Positions 1-10,891 of a stretch of 64,000 nt of DNA are shown piece after piece. Source of the stretch: Phenylobacterium sp. Root700 (GTDB lineage Bacteria; Pseudomonadota; Alphaproteobacteria; Caulobacterales; Caulobacteraceae). The notes under the pieces are model-generated. The model was not told the origin of the DNA. It made no database searches and saw only the letters and a list, made by a program, of their open reading frames with translations. How positions within the stretch are numbered: the first letter of the stretch is position 1; every line of letters begins with the position of its first letter. The position numbers and the translations under genes are program-made. The DNA is taken from positions 316,602-380,601 of the forward strand of contig NZ_LMHT01000022.1 in NCBI RefSeq assembly GCF_001429025.1, written 5' to 3'.

Positions 1-1344
1 CCGCAGACCCGCACATTCTATACGACCAGCTACGGCCCGGTCGTGGTGATGCCCCAGGCTGGCCTGACCTGGAACACCAAGACCGCCTACGCCCTGCGCG
101 ACGCCAACCGGGGCAACTCCAACTCGTCCGAAACCTGGCTGCGGATCGCCCGCGCCAAGTCGGTGGGCGAGATCAGGCAGGTGATCGAGCAGACATTGGG
201 CATTCCGTGGGTCAACACCATCGCCGCCGACCGGCATGGCGACGCGCTCTACGCCGACATCACCGCCACCCCCAACGTCTCGGCCCAGAAGCTGAAGGAC
301 TGCGCGCCCAGCGCCGCCGCCGCCGCCCTCGGGCCGATGGCGCGGGTCTATGTGCTGGATGGCGCGCGCTCGGCCTGCAACTGGGACGCGCCCGGCCTGA
401 TGCCCGGCGCGGCCATGCCGGCCATCGTCCGCACGGACTATGTCGCCAACAGCAATGACAGCTACTGGCTGGCCAACGCCAAGGCGCCGATGGCGGCCTT
501 CTCGCCGCTGGTCGGCCCCGCGGCGACCCCGCAGAACCTGCGCACCCGCTCAGGCATTGTGGAGATCGACAGCCGCCTGGCCGGCGAAGACGGCCTGGAG
601 GGCAAGACCTTCGACGCCCAGAAGATCAAGACCATGCTGTTCTGGAACCGTAACCTGGCCGCCGACCTCTATCTCGACGACGCGCTGAAGGTCTGCGGCG
701 CCAGCCCCACGGCGACCACCGCCGCCGGCAAGACCGTGGACATCAAGGCCGCCTGCGAGGTCCTGGCCAAGTGGGACCGCCGCATGGACAACGAAAGCGT
801 CGGCGCCCACGTCTTCGTCGAGTTCTGGCGTCTGGCCCAGAAGATCCCGAACCTCTACGCCACGCCCTTCGACCCCGCCGATCCGGTCCACACCCCGCGT
901 GGCCTGAAGACCGACGGCGAGACCGCCGCCAAGCTGCGAGCGGCCCTAGCCGGCGCGGTCGAGGTGCTCGAAACCCAAAAGACGCCGCTGGACGCGCCCT
1001 ATGGCTCGATCCACTTCGCGATCCGCGGCGACCAGAAGATCCCGATCCACGGCGGCGAAGGCGGCGACGGGGTGCTGAACGCCCAGCAAGCGCGCTGGAA
1101 CCCGCAGGCCGGCGGCTACGTGCCCAATCACGGCTCCAGCTACATCCAGGTCGTGACCTTCGACGACAAGGGACCGGTGGCGGACGCCGTGCTGTCCTAC
1201 TCGCAGTCCTCGGACCCGGCCTCGCCCTACTTCGCCGACCAGACCTGGCTCTACTCCAAGAAGGGCTGGCACCGCCTGCCCTTCAGCAAGGCCGACATCG
1301 CCAAGGACGGCGCCGGGCCAGTGTTGGCGCTCAAGGGAAAATAG
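1..1344 (+). CDS. Penicillin acylase family protein (S45), C-terminal part
   Basis: The reading frame is open from the first base, so this is the C-terminal part of a gene that starts before the window; 447 residues plus stop are visible. It resembles the beta-subunit of Ntn-hydrolases of the penicillin acylase/acyl-homoserine-lactone acylase family: the FYTTSYGPVV stretch, a WNRN segment, and a C-terminal HGSSYIQVVTF motif followed by SQSSDPASPYFADQ are typical. Such enzymes are periplasmic and cleave amide bonds after self-processing. The nucleophilic serine and the signal peptide would lie upstream and cannot be seen. Substrate (beta-lactam, AHL or another acylamide) cannot be told. Confidence 0.85.
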   Translation, partial: PQTRTFYTTSYGPVVVMPQAGLTWNTKTAYALRDANRGNSNSSETWLRIARAKSVGEIRQVIEQTLGIPWVNTIAADRHGDALYADITATPNVSAQKLKDCAPSAAAAALGPMARVYVLDGARSACNWDAPGLMPGAAMPAIVRTDYVANSNDSYWLANAKAPMAAFSPLVGPAATPQNLRTRSGIVEIDSRLAGEDGLEGKTFDAQKIKTMLFWNRNLAADLYLDDALKVCGASPTATTAAGKTVDIKAACEVLAKWDRRMDNESVGAHVFVEFWRLAQKIPNLYATPFDPADPVHTPRGLKTDGETAAKLRAALAGAVEVLETQKTPLDAPYGSIHFAIRGDQKIPIHGGEGGDGVLNAQQARWNPQAGGYVPNHGSSYIQVVTFDDKGPVADAVLSYSQSSDPASPYFADQTWLYSKKGWHRLPFSKADIAKDGAGPVLALKGK

Positions 1345-1511
1345 GCTCCGGCAGGCGCTCGCCGCTTCGGGCGGGCGCCGCGGCGCGGTTCTCCCGCGCA
1401 TAATCGGTTCCCTCCCCAGTCCGCGATGTCGCGCCCTGCTGCGCCACATTGCATTCGCTTGGTCGGCGATTCATATGGGGCGGTCTCGAATCGTTCCATT
1501 TTCCCGGCAGC

Positions 1512-3572
1512 ATGTCCCAGCCCCCCACTCCGCAAGCTTCCCTCTTCGACGACGCGTTGAATCCCGCGCCCGCCGCGCCGCTGGCGCAGAGCCATGAGCC
1601 GCGGCCTGATCCCGTCGTGTTGGGAACCAAGGAGCCGCTCGACGGCTACTCGGCCAAGGACATCGAGGTCCTCGAGGGGCTCGAGCCCGTTCGTAAACGC
1701 CCCGGCATGTACATCGGCGGCACTGACGAGCGCGCGCTGCACCACCTGTTCGCCGAAGTTCTCGACAACGCCATGGACGAGGCCGTCGCCGGCCACGCCA
1801 AGCTGATCGAGGTGCGGCTGGACGCCGACGGCGTGCTGACCGTCAAGGACGACGGCCGCGGCATCCCCGTCGACCCGCACCCGAAACATCCGGGCAAGTC
1901 GGCGCTGGAAGTCATCATGACCGTCCTGCACTCGGGCGGTAAGTTCTCGGGCAAGGCCTATGAGACCTCGGGCGGCCTGCACGGGGTCGGCGTCTCGGTG
2001 GTGAACGCGCTGTCTGAGCGCGTCGATGTCACCGCCTGGAAAGACGGCTTCGAATGGCGTCAGTCGTTCAGCCGCGGCAAGCCGCTGGCCGGCATCGAGA
2101 AGTTGAACCCGACCCGCAAGAAGGGCACGGCGATCAGCTTCCTGCCCGACCACCAGATCTTCGGCGAGAACGCGGTCTTCAAGCCGGCCCGCCTCTACCG
2201 GATGGCGCGCTCCAAGGCCTATCTGTTCGGCGGCGTCGAGATCCGCTGGAGCTGCGATCCCTCCCGCATCCAGGACCAGACCCCGGCCGAAGCGACCTTC
2301 CGCTTCCCGAACGGCCTGGCCGACTTCCTGGCCGAGCGGGTCAAGGGCATCGAGACCGTCACCCCCGAGCCCTTCGCCGGGCGCATCGAGCGCAAGAGCG
2401 AAGGCGGCGCAGTCGAGTGGGCGCTGACCTGGACCCCGGCCGGCTTCGGTGAGGCCGACGGCTTCATGCAGTCCTACTGCAACACCGTGCCCACCCCGGA
2501 AGGCGGCACCCATGAAGCCGGCCTGCGCGCAGCCTTGACCCGGGGCCTGAAAGCCTACGCCGAACTGACCGGCGAGAAGCGCGGCAGCATCCTAACGGCC
2601 GAGGACGTGATCTCCCAGGCCGGGGCGCTGATCAGCGTCTTCATCCGCAACCCCGAATTCCAGGGCCAGACCAAGGAGCGGCTGTCGTCGTCCGACGCCC
2701 AGAAGCTGGTCGAGAACGCCCTGCGCGACCCCTTCGATCACTGGCTGACCGCGCAGCCCAAGGCCGCCTCGGCCCTGCTCGAGTTCGTGATCGAGCGCGC
2801 CGAAGAGCGGCTGAAGCGCCGGCGCGACAAGGACGTCCAACGCGCCTCGGCGACCCGCAAGCTGCGCCTGCCGGGCAAGCTGGCCGACTGTTCGGGCCAA
2901 GCCACCGACGGCACGGAGATCTTCCTGGTCGAAGGCGACTCCGCCGGCGGCTCGGCCAAACAGGCCCGCAATCGCCGCACCCAGGCGATCCTGCCCCTGC
3001 GCGGCAAAATTTTGAACGTCGCTTCGGCGACGCTCGACAAGCTGGGCGGCAACAAGGAACTGACCGACCTGATGCTGGCGCTGGGCGTCCAGGGCGGCTC
3101 GAAATTCAAGGAAGAGGACCTGCGCTACGAGCGCGTGGTGATCATGACCGACGCCGACGTCGACGGCGCCCACATCGCTTCCCTGCTGATCACCTTCTTC
3201 TACCGCACCATGCCGAACCTGATCCGGGCCGGCCGGCTCTATCTCGCCCTGCCCCCGCTCTATCGGATGAGCCATGGCGGCAAGACCATCTACGCCCGCG
3301 ACGATGCACACCGCGAGGAGCTGCTGGCCACCGAGTTCAAGGGCAAGAAGCCCGAGATCGGCCGCTTCAAGGGCCTGGGCGAAATGATGCCGGCCCAGCT
3401 CAAGGAGACCACCATGGACCCGACCACCCGGACCATGGCCCGCGTCACCCTGCCCCGCGCCGAGGAAAGCGTGGAGGACCTGGTCGAGGCCCTGATGGGT
3501 CGCAAACCGGAGCTCCGCTTCCGCTTCATCCAGGAAAACGCTGAGTTCGCGGTGGCCGACCTCGACGTCTAG
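1512..3572 (+). CDS. parE: DNA topoisomerase IV subunit B
   Basis: ATPase subunit of topoisomerase IV, which decatenates daughter chromosomes together with ParC (also in this window, minus strand near 51 kb). The 686-residue protein has a GHKL ATPase domain (EVLDNAMDEAVAG around residue 80, then GRGIPVD and GGLHGVGVSVVNALS) and a TOPRIM domain (EGDSAGGSAKQARNR, then IMTDADVDGAHI). The start at ATG 1512 (MSQPPTPQ) is chosen because a frame extension back to TTG 1449 has no support. Length and motifs match the ParE type rather than GyrB, which would carry an approximately 100-residue longer C-terminal half in many proteobacteria. It is a single gene, not an operon with parC. Confidence 0.95.
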   Translation: MSQPPTPQASLFDDALNPAPAAPLAQSHEPRPDPVVLGTKEPLDGYSAKDIEVLEGLEPVRKRPGMYIGGTDERALHHLFAEVLDNAMDEAVAGHAKLIEVRLDADGVLTVKDDGRGIPVDPHPKHPGKSALEVIMTVLHSGGKFSGKAYETSGGLHGVGVSVVNALSERVDVTAWKDGFEWRQSFSRGKPLAGIEKLNPTRKKGTAISFLPDHQIFGENAVFKPARLYRMARSKAYLFGGVEIRWSCDPSRIQDQTPAEATFRFPNGLADFLAERVKGIETVTPEPFAGRIERKSEGGAVEWALTWTPAGFGEADGFMQSYCNTVPTPEGGTHEAGLRAALTRGLKAYAELTGEKRGSILTAEDVISQAGALISVFIRNPEFQGQTKERLSSSDAQKLVENALRDPFDHWLTAQPKAASALLEFVIERAEERLKRRRDKDVQRASATRKLRLPGKLADCSGQATDGTEIFLVEGDSAGGSAKQARNRRTQAILPLRGKILNVASATLDKLGGNKELTDLMLALGVQGGSKFKEEDLRYERVVIMTDADVDGAHIASLLITFFYRTMPNLIRAGRLYLALPPLYRMSHGGKTIYARDDAHREELLATEFKGKKPEIGRFKGLGEMMPAQLKETTMDPTTRTMARVTLPRAEESVEDLVEALMGRKPELRFRFIQENAEFAVADLDV

Positions 3573-3914
3573 CCCCGGCTGGCGGGCTGTTTCCGTCCCA
3601 GGGATCCAGCTTGGACGACGGCTCGCCAAGCGTCTTGGCGCCGCCCGCGCCAGCACCGCCGAGCCCTCGGCCGCCGCCTGACATGTCGCGCGCCGGTCTT
3701 CGTCCCGCCGTTCATAAGCCGTCCGACCACGGGCGATTTGGCCCGGTCGGCGGACAAACCCCGAGGGCCTTTGAACTACTAGCTACAGAACGCGTTTGAC
3801 TTGAAGCTCGCACGCCGTATCTTGCCGCCGCGCGTGACGATCGCCGTCCGCGCCGCCGCGGCTTGCAAGCTCACTTCCTTTTACGGGCGGGCGCGCCGCC
3901 CCCATTGCAACTGA
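3573..3914. other. Intergenic region between parE and rhlB
   Basis: A 342-base non-coding stretch. The only features I can support are a sigma70-like promoter for rhlB near 3.8 kb and the roughly 85-base leader downstream of it. A 62-codon open frame inside it has no ribosome binding site and composition typical of chance frames in GC-rich DNA, so I do not call a gene here. Confidence 0.5.
3796..3823 (+). promoter_or_regulatory. Putative sigma70 promoter of rhlB
   Basis: TTGACT (3796-3801), a 16-base spacer and TATCTT (3818-3823). Transcription would begin near 3830, giving a leader of about 85 bases before the rhlB ATG. This is the best match in the intergenic region but has not been tested. 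Confidence 0.4.
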
Positions 3915-5576
<1,662 letters not shown>

Positions 5577-5675
5577 AGCCGCGCCTTAACGGCTCGTTCG
5601 GCTATCCCGACTAAGGTCATCGCCCAGAATTAGGGTTCTGCGTGAAACGCGGAGCTTGAGACCGGGGAAGACAGA

Positions 5676-6731
5676 ATGTCGGGCGACATCGAAACCAAAC
5701 TGCGTGGACCGGGGGCTTACGCCCTCGCCCGTCGGACCATGGACGCCATGGAGGCGAACCAGGTTTGGCCGACCGCAGTCAATTTCGAGCTTTGGACCCA
5801 CTACGTCGCCGAGCCCGACAGCGCCCTGGGGCGGGAAATCGCCCGGCTGCTGTCGTCCGGTGAAGCCTTCACCGACACGCTCGCGGACGAACTGGCCGCC
5901 GCCTTCCTGCCGAAGGCCAAGCTGAACGAACAGATCCGCGACGCCGGCGACGCCCTGACCAAGGAATTGGACGCCGTCAGCCGCGCCATCGAAAGCGCCC
6001 AGAAATCCAGCGAAGCCTACGGCCAGACCTTGGCCGGCGCCTCACGGTCCCTGGCCGACATGGACGATGCGGCCGAACTCAAGGCCATGGTCGAGAACCT
6101 GAGCACCGCCACTCGGCGCGTCCAGCGCGAGAACAAGTCCCTCGAAAAGCGCCTGTCGGAATCGACCTCCGAGGTCACCAAGCTGCGTGAACACCTGGAA
6201 CAGGTCCGACGCGACGCCACCACGGACGGCCTGACCAACCTGGCCAACCGCAAGGCTTTCGACGAAGAGCTCGCCCGGGCCTGCGCCGACGCCGAGGCCG
6301 ACGGCCACAGCCTGACCCTGGCGGTCATCGACATCGACCACTTCAAGAACTTCAACGACACCTGGGGCCACCAGACCGGCGACCAGGTGATCCGCTACGT
6401 GGCCAGCGTGATCGGCCGGGTCGGCGCACCGCCTCGCTTCGCCGCCCGCTACGGCGGCGAGGAGTTCGCGCTGATCTTCCCGCGCGAGACCGCCGAGATA
6501 GCGATCACCGTCCTGGAAGAGATCCGCGAGGAAGTCTCCTCCCGCATGCTGAAGCGCCGCTCCACCAATGACGACCTGGGCGCGATCACCGTCTCGGTCG
6601 GATTGGCCGAGCTGCATCGCGGCGAAGGCGCCCACGGCCTGATGGAGCGCTCCGACAGCGCGCTCTATGTTTCCAAGCGTTCGGGCCGCAATCGGGTGAC
6701 CAGCGCCGAGACCGTCGCCGCCGCAGCCTGA
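5676..6731 (+). CDS. dgcB: GGDEF diguanylate cyclase, DgcB-like
   Basis: Makes cyclic di-GMP from two GTP. The 351-residue soluble protein has a helical N-terminal half with a predicted coiled coil (about residues 90-185, ELKAMVENLSTATRRVQRENKSL) and a C-terminal GGDEF domain (about 185-345). The active site is RYGGEEF and the start of the domain is TDGLTNLANRKAF, so catalysis should be intact. The inhibitory I-site, normally RxxD seven to four residues before the RYGGEEF arginine, reads APPR here, so canonical product inhibition is not expected. No transmembrane segments are evident. Domain layout and position near rhlB fit DgcB of C. crescentus, a cyclase linked to surface attachment; the symbol is inferred from this. 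Confidence 0.85.
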   Translation: MSGDIETKLRGPGAYALARRTMDAMEANQVWPTAVNFELWTHYVAEPDSALGREIARLLSSGEAFTDTLADELAAAFLPKAKLNEQIRDAGDALTKELDAVSRAIESAQKSSEAYGQTLAGASRSLADMDDAAELKAMVENLSTATRRVQRENKSLEKRLSESTSEVTKLREHLEQVRRDATTDGLTNLANRKAFDEELARACADAEADGHSLTLAVIDIDHFKNFNDTWGHQTGDQVIRYVASVIGRVGAPPRFAARYGGEEFALIFPRETAEIAITVLEEIREEVSSRMLKRRSTNDDLGAITVSVGLAELHRGEGAHGLMERSDSALYVSKRSGRNRVTSAETVAAAA

Positions 6732-6810
6732 GCCTGGCGCTTTTCCCCTAGCCTGACGCCGGGGTATCCTCTCTTAGATCGTCCGCAGAGACGCCCAAGG
6801 GGAGCCCGCC

Positions 6811-7608
6811 ATGGCCTATTCGAAGATCAAGACGTCGGTAAGCGACGGTATCGGCCTGGTGACCCTGGCCGACCCGTCCACCCTGAACGCCGCAGGCCTC
6901 GACCTGATGGCCGAGCTTCAGGACGCCTTCGAAGCCTTCAAGAACGACGAGGCCGTGCGCTGCGTGGTGCTGACCGGCGAGGGCCGAGGCTTTTGCTCCG
7001 GCGCCAATCTCTCGGGCAGAGGCCCTGCTCCCGAGACGGCCGATCCGGAAGGCCCCGACGCCGGCGCCAGCCTGGAGAGCACCTACAACCCCTTCGTCAG
7101 TTCGCTGCGCGAATACCCCATCCCGATCGTCACCGCGATCAACGGCGTCGCCGCCGGCGTCGGCTGTTCGCTGGCCCTGATGGGCGACATCATCGTCGCG
7201 GCCGAGAGCGCCTACTTCCTGCAGGCGTTCCGCCGCATCGGCCTGGTGCCGGACGGCGGCTCGACCTACCTGCTGCCCCGGCTGATCGGCAAGGCGCGCG
7301 CCATGGAGATGGCCCTGCTCGGCGAGAAGGTTCCGGCCAAGACCGCGCTGGAATGGGGCCTGGTCAACCGCTGCGTGCCCGACGACCAGTTGATGGCCAC
7401 GGCCATGGAGCTGGCCAAGGCGCTGGCCACCGGCCCCAAGGCCCTGGGCGCCATCCGCAAGCTCGTCTGGGAGAGCCTAGACGAGGAATGGGCCGCCCAG
7501 CTCCACGCCGAGCGCACGGCCCAGAAGCACGCCGGCCGCACCGAGGACAGCCGCGAGGGCATCCTGGCCTTCCTTCAGAAGCGCCCCGCGGAGTTCAAGG
7601 GCCGCTAG
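6811..7608 (+). CDS. Enoyl-CoA hydratase/isomerase family protein (PaaG-like)
   Basis: Crotonase-fold enzyme of 265 residues acting on CoA thioesters. The oxyanion-hole segments GFCSGANLSG (about residue 65) and GVAAGVGCSLALMGD (about 112) are clear, and LVPDGGSTYLLPRL carries the single conserved aspartate typical of the PaaG isomerase branch rather than the two-glutamate hydratases. An AAGGGGAG ribosome site precedes the ATG. The stop overlaps the stop of the convergent LtrA gene by four bases. A role in fatty-acid or phenylacetate-type degradation is possible, but no other pathway genes are adjacent. Confidence 0.88.
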   Translation: MAYSKIKTSVSDGIGLVTLADPSTLNAAGLDLMAELQDAFEAFKNDEAVRCVVLTGEGRGFCSGANLSGRGPAPETADPEGPDAGASLESTYNPFVSSLREYPIPIVTAINGVAAGVGCSLALMGDIIVAAESAYFLQAFRRIGLVPDGGSTYLLPRLIGKARAMEMALLGEKVPAKTALEWGLVNRCVPDDQLMATAMELAKALATGPKALGAIRKLVWESLDEEWAAQLHAERTAQKHAGRTEDSREGILAFLQKRPAEFKGR

Positions 7609-8789
7609 GTCGAGGCGCGGGCTCGCTCACGCCTCACCCAGATGGTCTCGGACGCGGCCACCACCACCAAGACGGCCGAGACCAGCGCGCTCAGGACCAA
7701 GGGCGTCATGCTCATCCCAATCGGGGCCAACACCGCCAAGGCCAGCAGGCCACCGATATGGGCGCGAGGCAGTCGCCCGGTCGTCGCGCGCCGGAACAAC
7801 AGGTCGCCCAGCAGGTAGAGGCCGGGGCCGCCGAGCAGCACCGCGGCGGTGCTGAGATGCATCTCGCCGTAGGGATGGGCCAAGGTCAGTTCGTCGCCTA
7901 CGGCGGTCACCACCACGCCGGCGATCAGCGGCATGTGGATGTAGGTATAGGCCAGCCGCGCCACTCGGCCGGGATCGCTGGAGGAGACGAACTGCCGGCT
8001 CGCGCGCTCGGCGGCGGCGTCGAAATAGATCCACCACATGGCCACGCTGCCGACAAAGGCGGCCAGGAACGCGCCGATCACGCCGACGCTCGGCTCAAGA
8101 TTGGCGGCGGTCGCGCCGGTGACCAGGATCGACTCGCCCAGCGCGATGATCACGAACAGCGCGCAACGCTCGGCCATGTGCGCGCCCTCGACGTCCCAGT
8201 CGGCGGTGGTCGATCGGCCAAGGCCCGGTGTCCAGAAGCCCAGCGACGGCGAGACGAAGTCGATCAGCATGGCGCAGGCCCACAGGGCCAGCCGCGCGCC
8301 GTCTTCCGCCAAGCCGCCGGCGATCCACAGCACCCCCGAACCGATCAGCCAGATCGTGATCCGCTGGAAGTTCCGATAGTTGGCCGCGTTGTGGCCGCGA
8401 AGCGCCCACATGACGAAGGCCGAGCGCCCGACCTGCATGAAGACATAGGCCCCAGCGAAGGCCAGGCCGCGGTCGCCGAAGGCCCGCGGCAGCGACGTCG
8501 AGAGCATCAGCCCCGCCAACATCAGGACCAGCAGCATGAGCCGGACCGGCGTGCGGTCCGGCTCCAGCCAGTTGGTGATCCAGCAGGTGTAGATCCACAC
8601 CCACCAGACCGCGAGGAACAGCAGCGCGGTCTGCACCGCGCCCATCGGCGTCAGGTGCTCGAGCAGCGAATGAGAAAGCTGGGTGATCGCGAAGACGAAG
8701 ACCAGATCGAAGAACAGCTCGATATAGGTGACGCGGTGGTGCTCGTGCCCCGCGCGCCTCCGCTGCAGATCCGCCCGCGCCCCGATCAT
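7605..8789 (-). CDS. Low temperature requirement protein A (LtrA) family membrane protein
   Basis: A 394-residue polytopic inner-membrane protein with about ten hydrophobic segments. The opening HHRVTYIELFFDLVFVFAITQLSH is the LtrA family signature, and a second conserved block is HMAERCALFVIIALGESIL. LtrA proteins are named after a Listeria cold-growth mutant; their biochemical function is not known. ATG 8789 is preferred over the upstream TTG because a GGAG lies seven bases before it. It lies 94 bases downstream of sufA on the same strand, so readthrough from the SUF operon is possible, though I see no functional link. Confidence 0.88.
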   Translation of the reverse strand: MIGARADLQRRRAGHEHHRVTYIELFFDLVFVFAITQLSHSLLEHLTPMGAVQTALLFLAVWWVWIYTCWITNWLEPDRTPVRLMLLVLMLAGLMLSTSLPRAFGDRGLAFAGAYVFMQVGRSAFVMWALRGHNAANYRNFQRITIWLIGSGVLWIAGGLAEDGARLALWACAMLIDFVSPSLGFWTPGLGRSTTADWDVEGAHMAERCALFVIIALGESILVTGATAANLEPSVGVIGAFLAAFVGSVAMWWIYFDAAAERASRQFVSSSDPGRVARLAYTYIHMPLIAGVVVTAVGDELTLAHPYGEMHLSTAAVLLGGPGLYLLGDLLFRRATTGRLPRAHIGGLLALAVLAPIGMSMTPLVLSALVSAVLVVVAASETIWVRRERARAST

Positions 8790-8883
8790 GCCCGTTCTCC
8801 GCTTTCGCAGGGGCAAGTCTAGGCCAGCGCAGCGGACGCGCCAGCGGCCTCATGCAAAGATTGTTCGAGAAGCTCGGCCGCCG

Positions 8884-9285
8884 CTAGGCGTCGTGCGCCT
8901 TGGCGGGCTCGATGGTGACGCTTTCGCCGCAACCACAGGCGTCGGTCTCGTTCGGGTTCTGGAAGGTGAACTTCGAGGAGAGCTTGGTGGTCACGTAGTC
9001 GATCGTGGTGCCGATCAGGAACAGCACCGCCTTGGGCTCGATCAGGATCGTCACGCCCTTGTCCTCGACCACCTCGTCCAGCGGCCCGGCGGTTTCGGCG
9101 TATTCCAGAATGTATTCCTGGCCGGCGCAGCCGCTGTTCTTCACGCCAACCCGCAAGCCTGCATAAGGCTTCTCGGCCTTGTCCATGATCTCGCGCACGC
9201 GGACGGCCGCGGCGTCGGTCAGGGTGATGACCTTTGGCCGGGGACGGCGAACGCGAGGAGCGGGCGTGAGGTTAAGGTCGGTCAT
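8884..9285 (-). CDS. sufA: Fe-S cluster assembly scaffold/carrier SufA
   Basis: A-type carrier (HesB/IscA family), 133 residues, which takes Fe-S clusters from the SufBCD scaffold to target proteins. The three ligand cysteines are visible in VKNSGCAGQEY and in the C-terminal ACGCGES. A basic, proline-rich N-terminal extension of about 20 residues precedes the domain. It is the last gene of the SUF operon, 18 bases after sufT. Confidence 0.93.
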   Translation of the reverse strand: MTDLNLTPAPRVRRPRPKVITLTDAAAVRVREIMDKAEKPYAGLRVGVKNSGCAGQEYILEYAETAGPLDEVVEDKGVTILIEPKAVLFLIGTTIDYVTTKLSSKFTFQNPNETDACGCGESVTIEPAKAHDA

Positions 9286-9303
9286 GCTCAGCCTTATATG
9301 GTG

Positions 9304-9672
9304 TCAGAACATGTTGAGTTGAAGCTTCGCCTCGTCGGACATCCGAGACGGATCCCACGGCGGGTCGAAGACCAGGTCGACTTTTACCTCGCCGATGCCT
9401 GGAATTTCCTTCACGGCGTCCTGCACCCAGCCCGGCATCTCGCCAGCCACCGGGCAGCCTGGCGCGGTCAGGGTCATGTCGATGGCGACGTTCTTCTCGT
9501 CCGACACGTCGACCTTGTAGATCAGGCCGAGCTCGTAGATGTCGACCGGGATTTCCGGGTCGAACACCGTCTTCAGCTTCTCGATCAGCAGATCCGTCAG
9601 AGCGTCTAGCTCTGCTTGGCTCAGCGGCGAGGCGCTGGTCGGTTCGATGGCGGTCGCGTCATCCATAAGCAT
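9304..9672 (-). CDS. sufT: SUF-associated maturation protein SufT (DUF59/MIP18 family)
   Basis: Small protein (122 residues) of the DUF59 family. Its core has DPEIPVDIYELGLIYKVD and then MTLTAPGCPVAGEMPGWVQDAV, with the conserved cysteine of the family. DUF59 proteins encoded in suf operons help mature Fe-S proteins; the relatives PaaD and eukaryotic MIP18 act in related steps. Start is uncertain: ATG 9672 follows the sufS stop by two bases, while a TTG at 9678 overlaps that stop as TTGA. Confidence 0.88.
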   Translation of the reverse strand: MLMDDATAIEPTSASPLSQAELDALTDLLIEKLKTVFDPEIPVDIYELGLIYKVDVSDEKNVAIDMTLTAPGCPVAGEMPGWVQDAVKEIPGIGEVKVDLVFDPPWDPSRMSDEAKLQLNMF

Positions 9673-9674
9673 GC

Positions 9675-10889
9675 TCAAGCAAAAAAGGCCTGGGTACGGT
9701 TGAGGGCGTCGACGAAAACGTCGGCCTCCCCTTCCGTATTATATAGGGCGAAGGAAGCCCGAGCGGAGGACGTGACGCCGAAACGTCGCATCAGGGGCTC
9801 GGCGCAGTGAGTTCCGGCCCGCACCTCGACGCCGTAGCGGTCGAGAATTTGGGCCACGTCATGGGCGTGGGCGCCGTCGATGATGAAGGACAGAATAGCG
9901 CCCTTGCCAGGCGCCTCACCCAGCACGCGCAGCCAGTTGGCGCCGCTCAGGCCCTCGCGGACCCGCGTATAGATCTTGGCCTCGTGGGCGGCGATCGCGT
10001 CGCGATCCAGGCCGTTCAGCCATTCGATGGCCGCGCCCAGACCGATCGCCTCGATGATCGGCGGGGTGCCGGCTTCAAAGCGATGCGGCGGGTCGGCATA
10101 GGTGATTTTTTCGAGGCTGACCTCGCCGATCATCTCGCCGCCGCCCTGATAGGGCGGCAGGGCGGCGAGTTCAGCGGCCTTGCCGTAGAGAACGCCTATC
10201 CCGGTCGGGCCATAGAGCTTGTGGCCGGAGAAGACGTAGAAATCGACGTCCAGGGCCTTCACGTCGACGGCCAAGTGGACAATGCCCTGGCAGCCGTCCA
10301 GCAGCACCTTGGCGCCCACGGCATGGGCCTGGGCGATGATCTCGCCGACCGGATTGATGGTGCCCAGCACGTTGGACATGTGCGTGACGGCCACGACCTT
10401 GGTCCGCGCGGTCAGCAGGCCCGGCAGGGCCTCCATGTCCAGACGGCCGTCGTCGAGCACGGGAATGAACTTCAGGACCACGCCCAGGCGTTCGCGCAGG
10501 AAGTGCCACGGCACGATGTTGGCGTGGTGCTCCATCTCGCTGAGCACGATCTCGTCGCCGGCCTTGAGGCCCGCGCCGATCCCGGAAGCGACCAGATTGA
10601 TCGCCTCGGTCCCGCCCTTGGTGAAGACGATCTCGCCCAACTCGGCGTTGAGGAAGCTCGCCACCGACTTGCGGGCGGCCTCGTAGGCGTCGGTGGTCTC
10701 GTTGGCCAGGGTGTGCAGGCCGCGGTGCACATTGGCGTAGGAATGCTCCATGACCCGGGTCATGGCCTCGATCACCGCGCGCGGCTTCTGGGCCGAGGCG
10801 CCGCTGTCCAGATAGACCAGCGGCTTGCCGTTCACCTGCCGGCCGAGGATCGGGAACTCCGCGCGGACCTTTTCGACGTCGAAGGCCAT
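9675..10889 (-). CDS. sufS: Cysteine desulfurase SufS (group II)
   Basis: PLP enzyme of 404 residues that takes sulfur from cysteine for cluster assembly. The PLP lysine is in VFSGHKLYGPTGIG, and the catalytic cysteine in VRAGTHCAEPLMRRFGV, the group II pattern. Group II enzymes normally hand sulfur to SufE or SufU; neither is encoded in this operon. ATG 10889 begins two bases after the sufD stop; an in-frame TTG at 10895 overlaps that stop and is an alternative. Confidence 0.93.
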   Translation of the reverse strand: MAFDVEKVRAEFPILGRQVNGKPLVYLDSGASAQKPRAVIEAMTRVMEHSYANVHRGLHTLANETTDAYEAARKSVASFLNAELGEIVFTKGGTEAINLVASGIGAGLKAGDEIVLSEMEHHANIVPWHFLRERLGVVLKFIPVLDDGRLDMEALPGLLTARTKVVAVTHMSNVLGTINPVGEIIAQAHAVGAKVLLDGCQGIVHLAVDVKALDVDFYVFSGHKLYGPTGIGVLYGKAAELAALPPYQGGGEMIGEVSLEKITYADPPHRFEAGTPPIIEAIGLGAAIEWLNGLDRDAIAAHEAKIYTRVREGLSGANWLRVLGEAPGKGAILSFIIDGAHAHDVAQILDRYGVEVRAGTHCAEPLMRRFGVTSSARASFALYNTEGEADVFVDALNRTQAFFA

Positions 10890-10891
10890 GG

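Noticed and set aside
1251..2513. 420-codon open frame on the minus strand opposite parE
   Set aside because: Mirror frame of GC-rich coding DNA; low-complexity composition, no ribosome site, no family resemblance. The same applies to the long minus-strand frames opposite rhlB, tyrS, accC and rne.
3611..3799. 62-codon frame between parE and rhlB
   Set aside because: Proline-rich chance frame without a ribosome site; it overlaps the candidate rhlB promoter.
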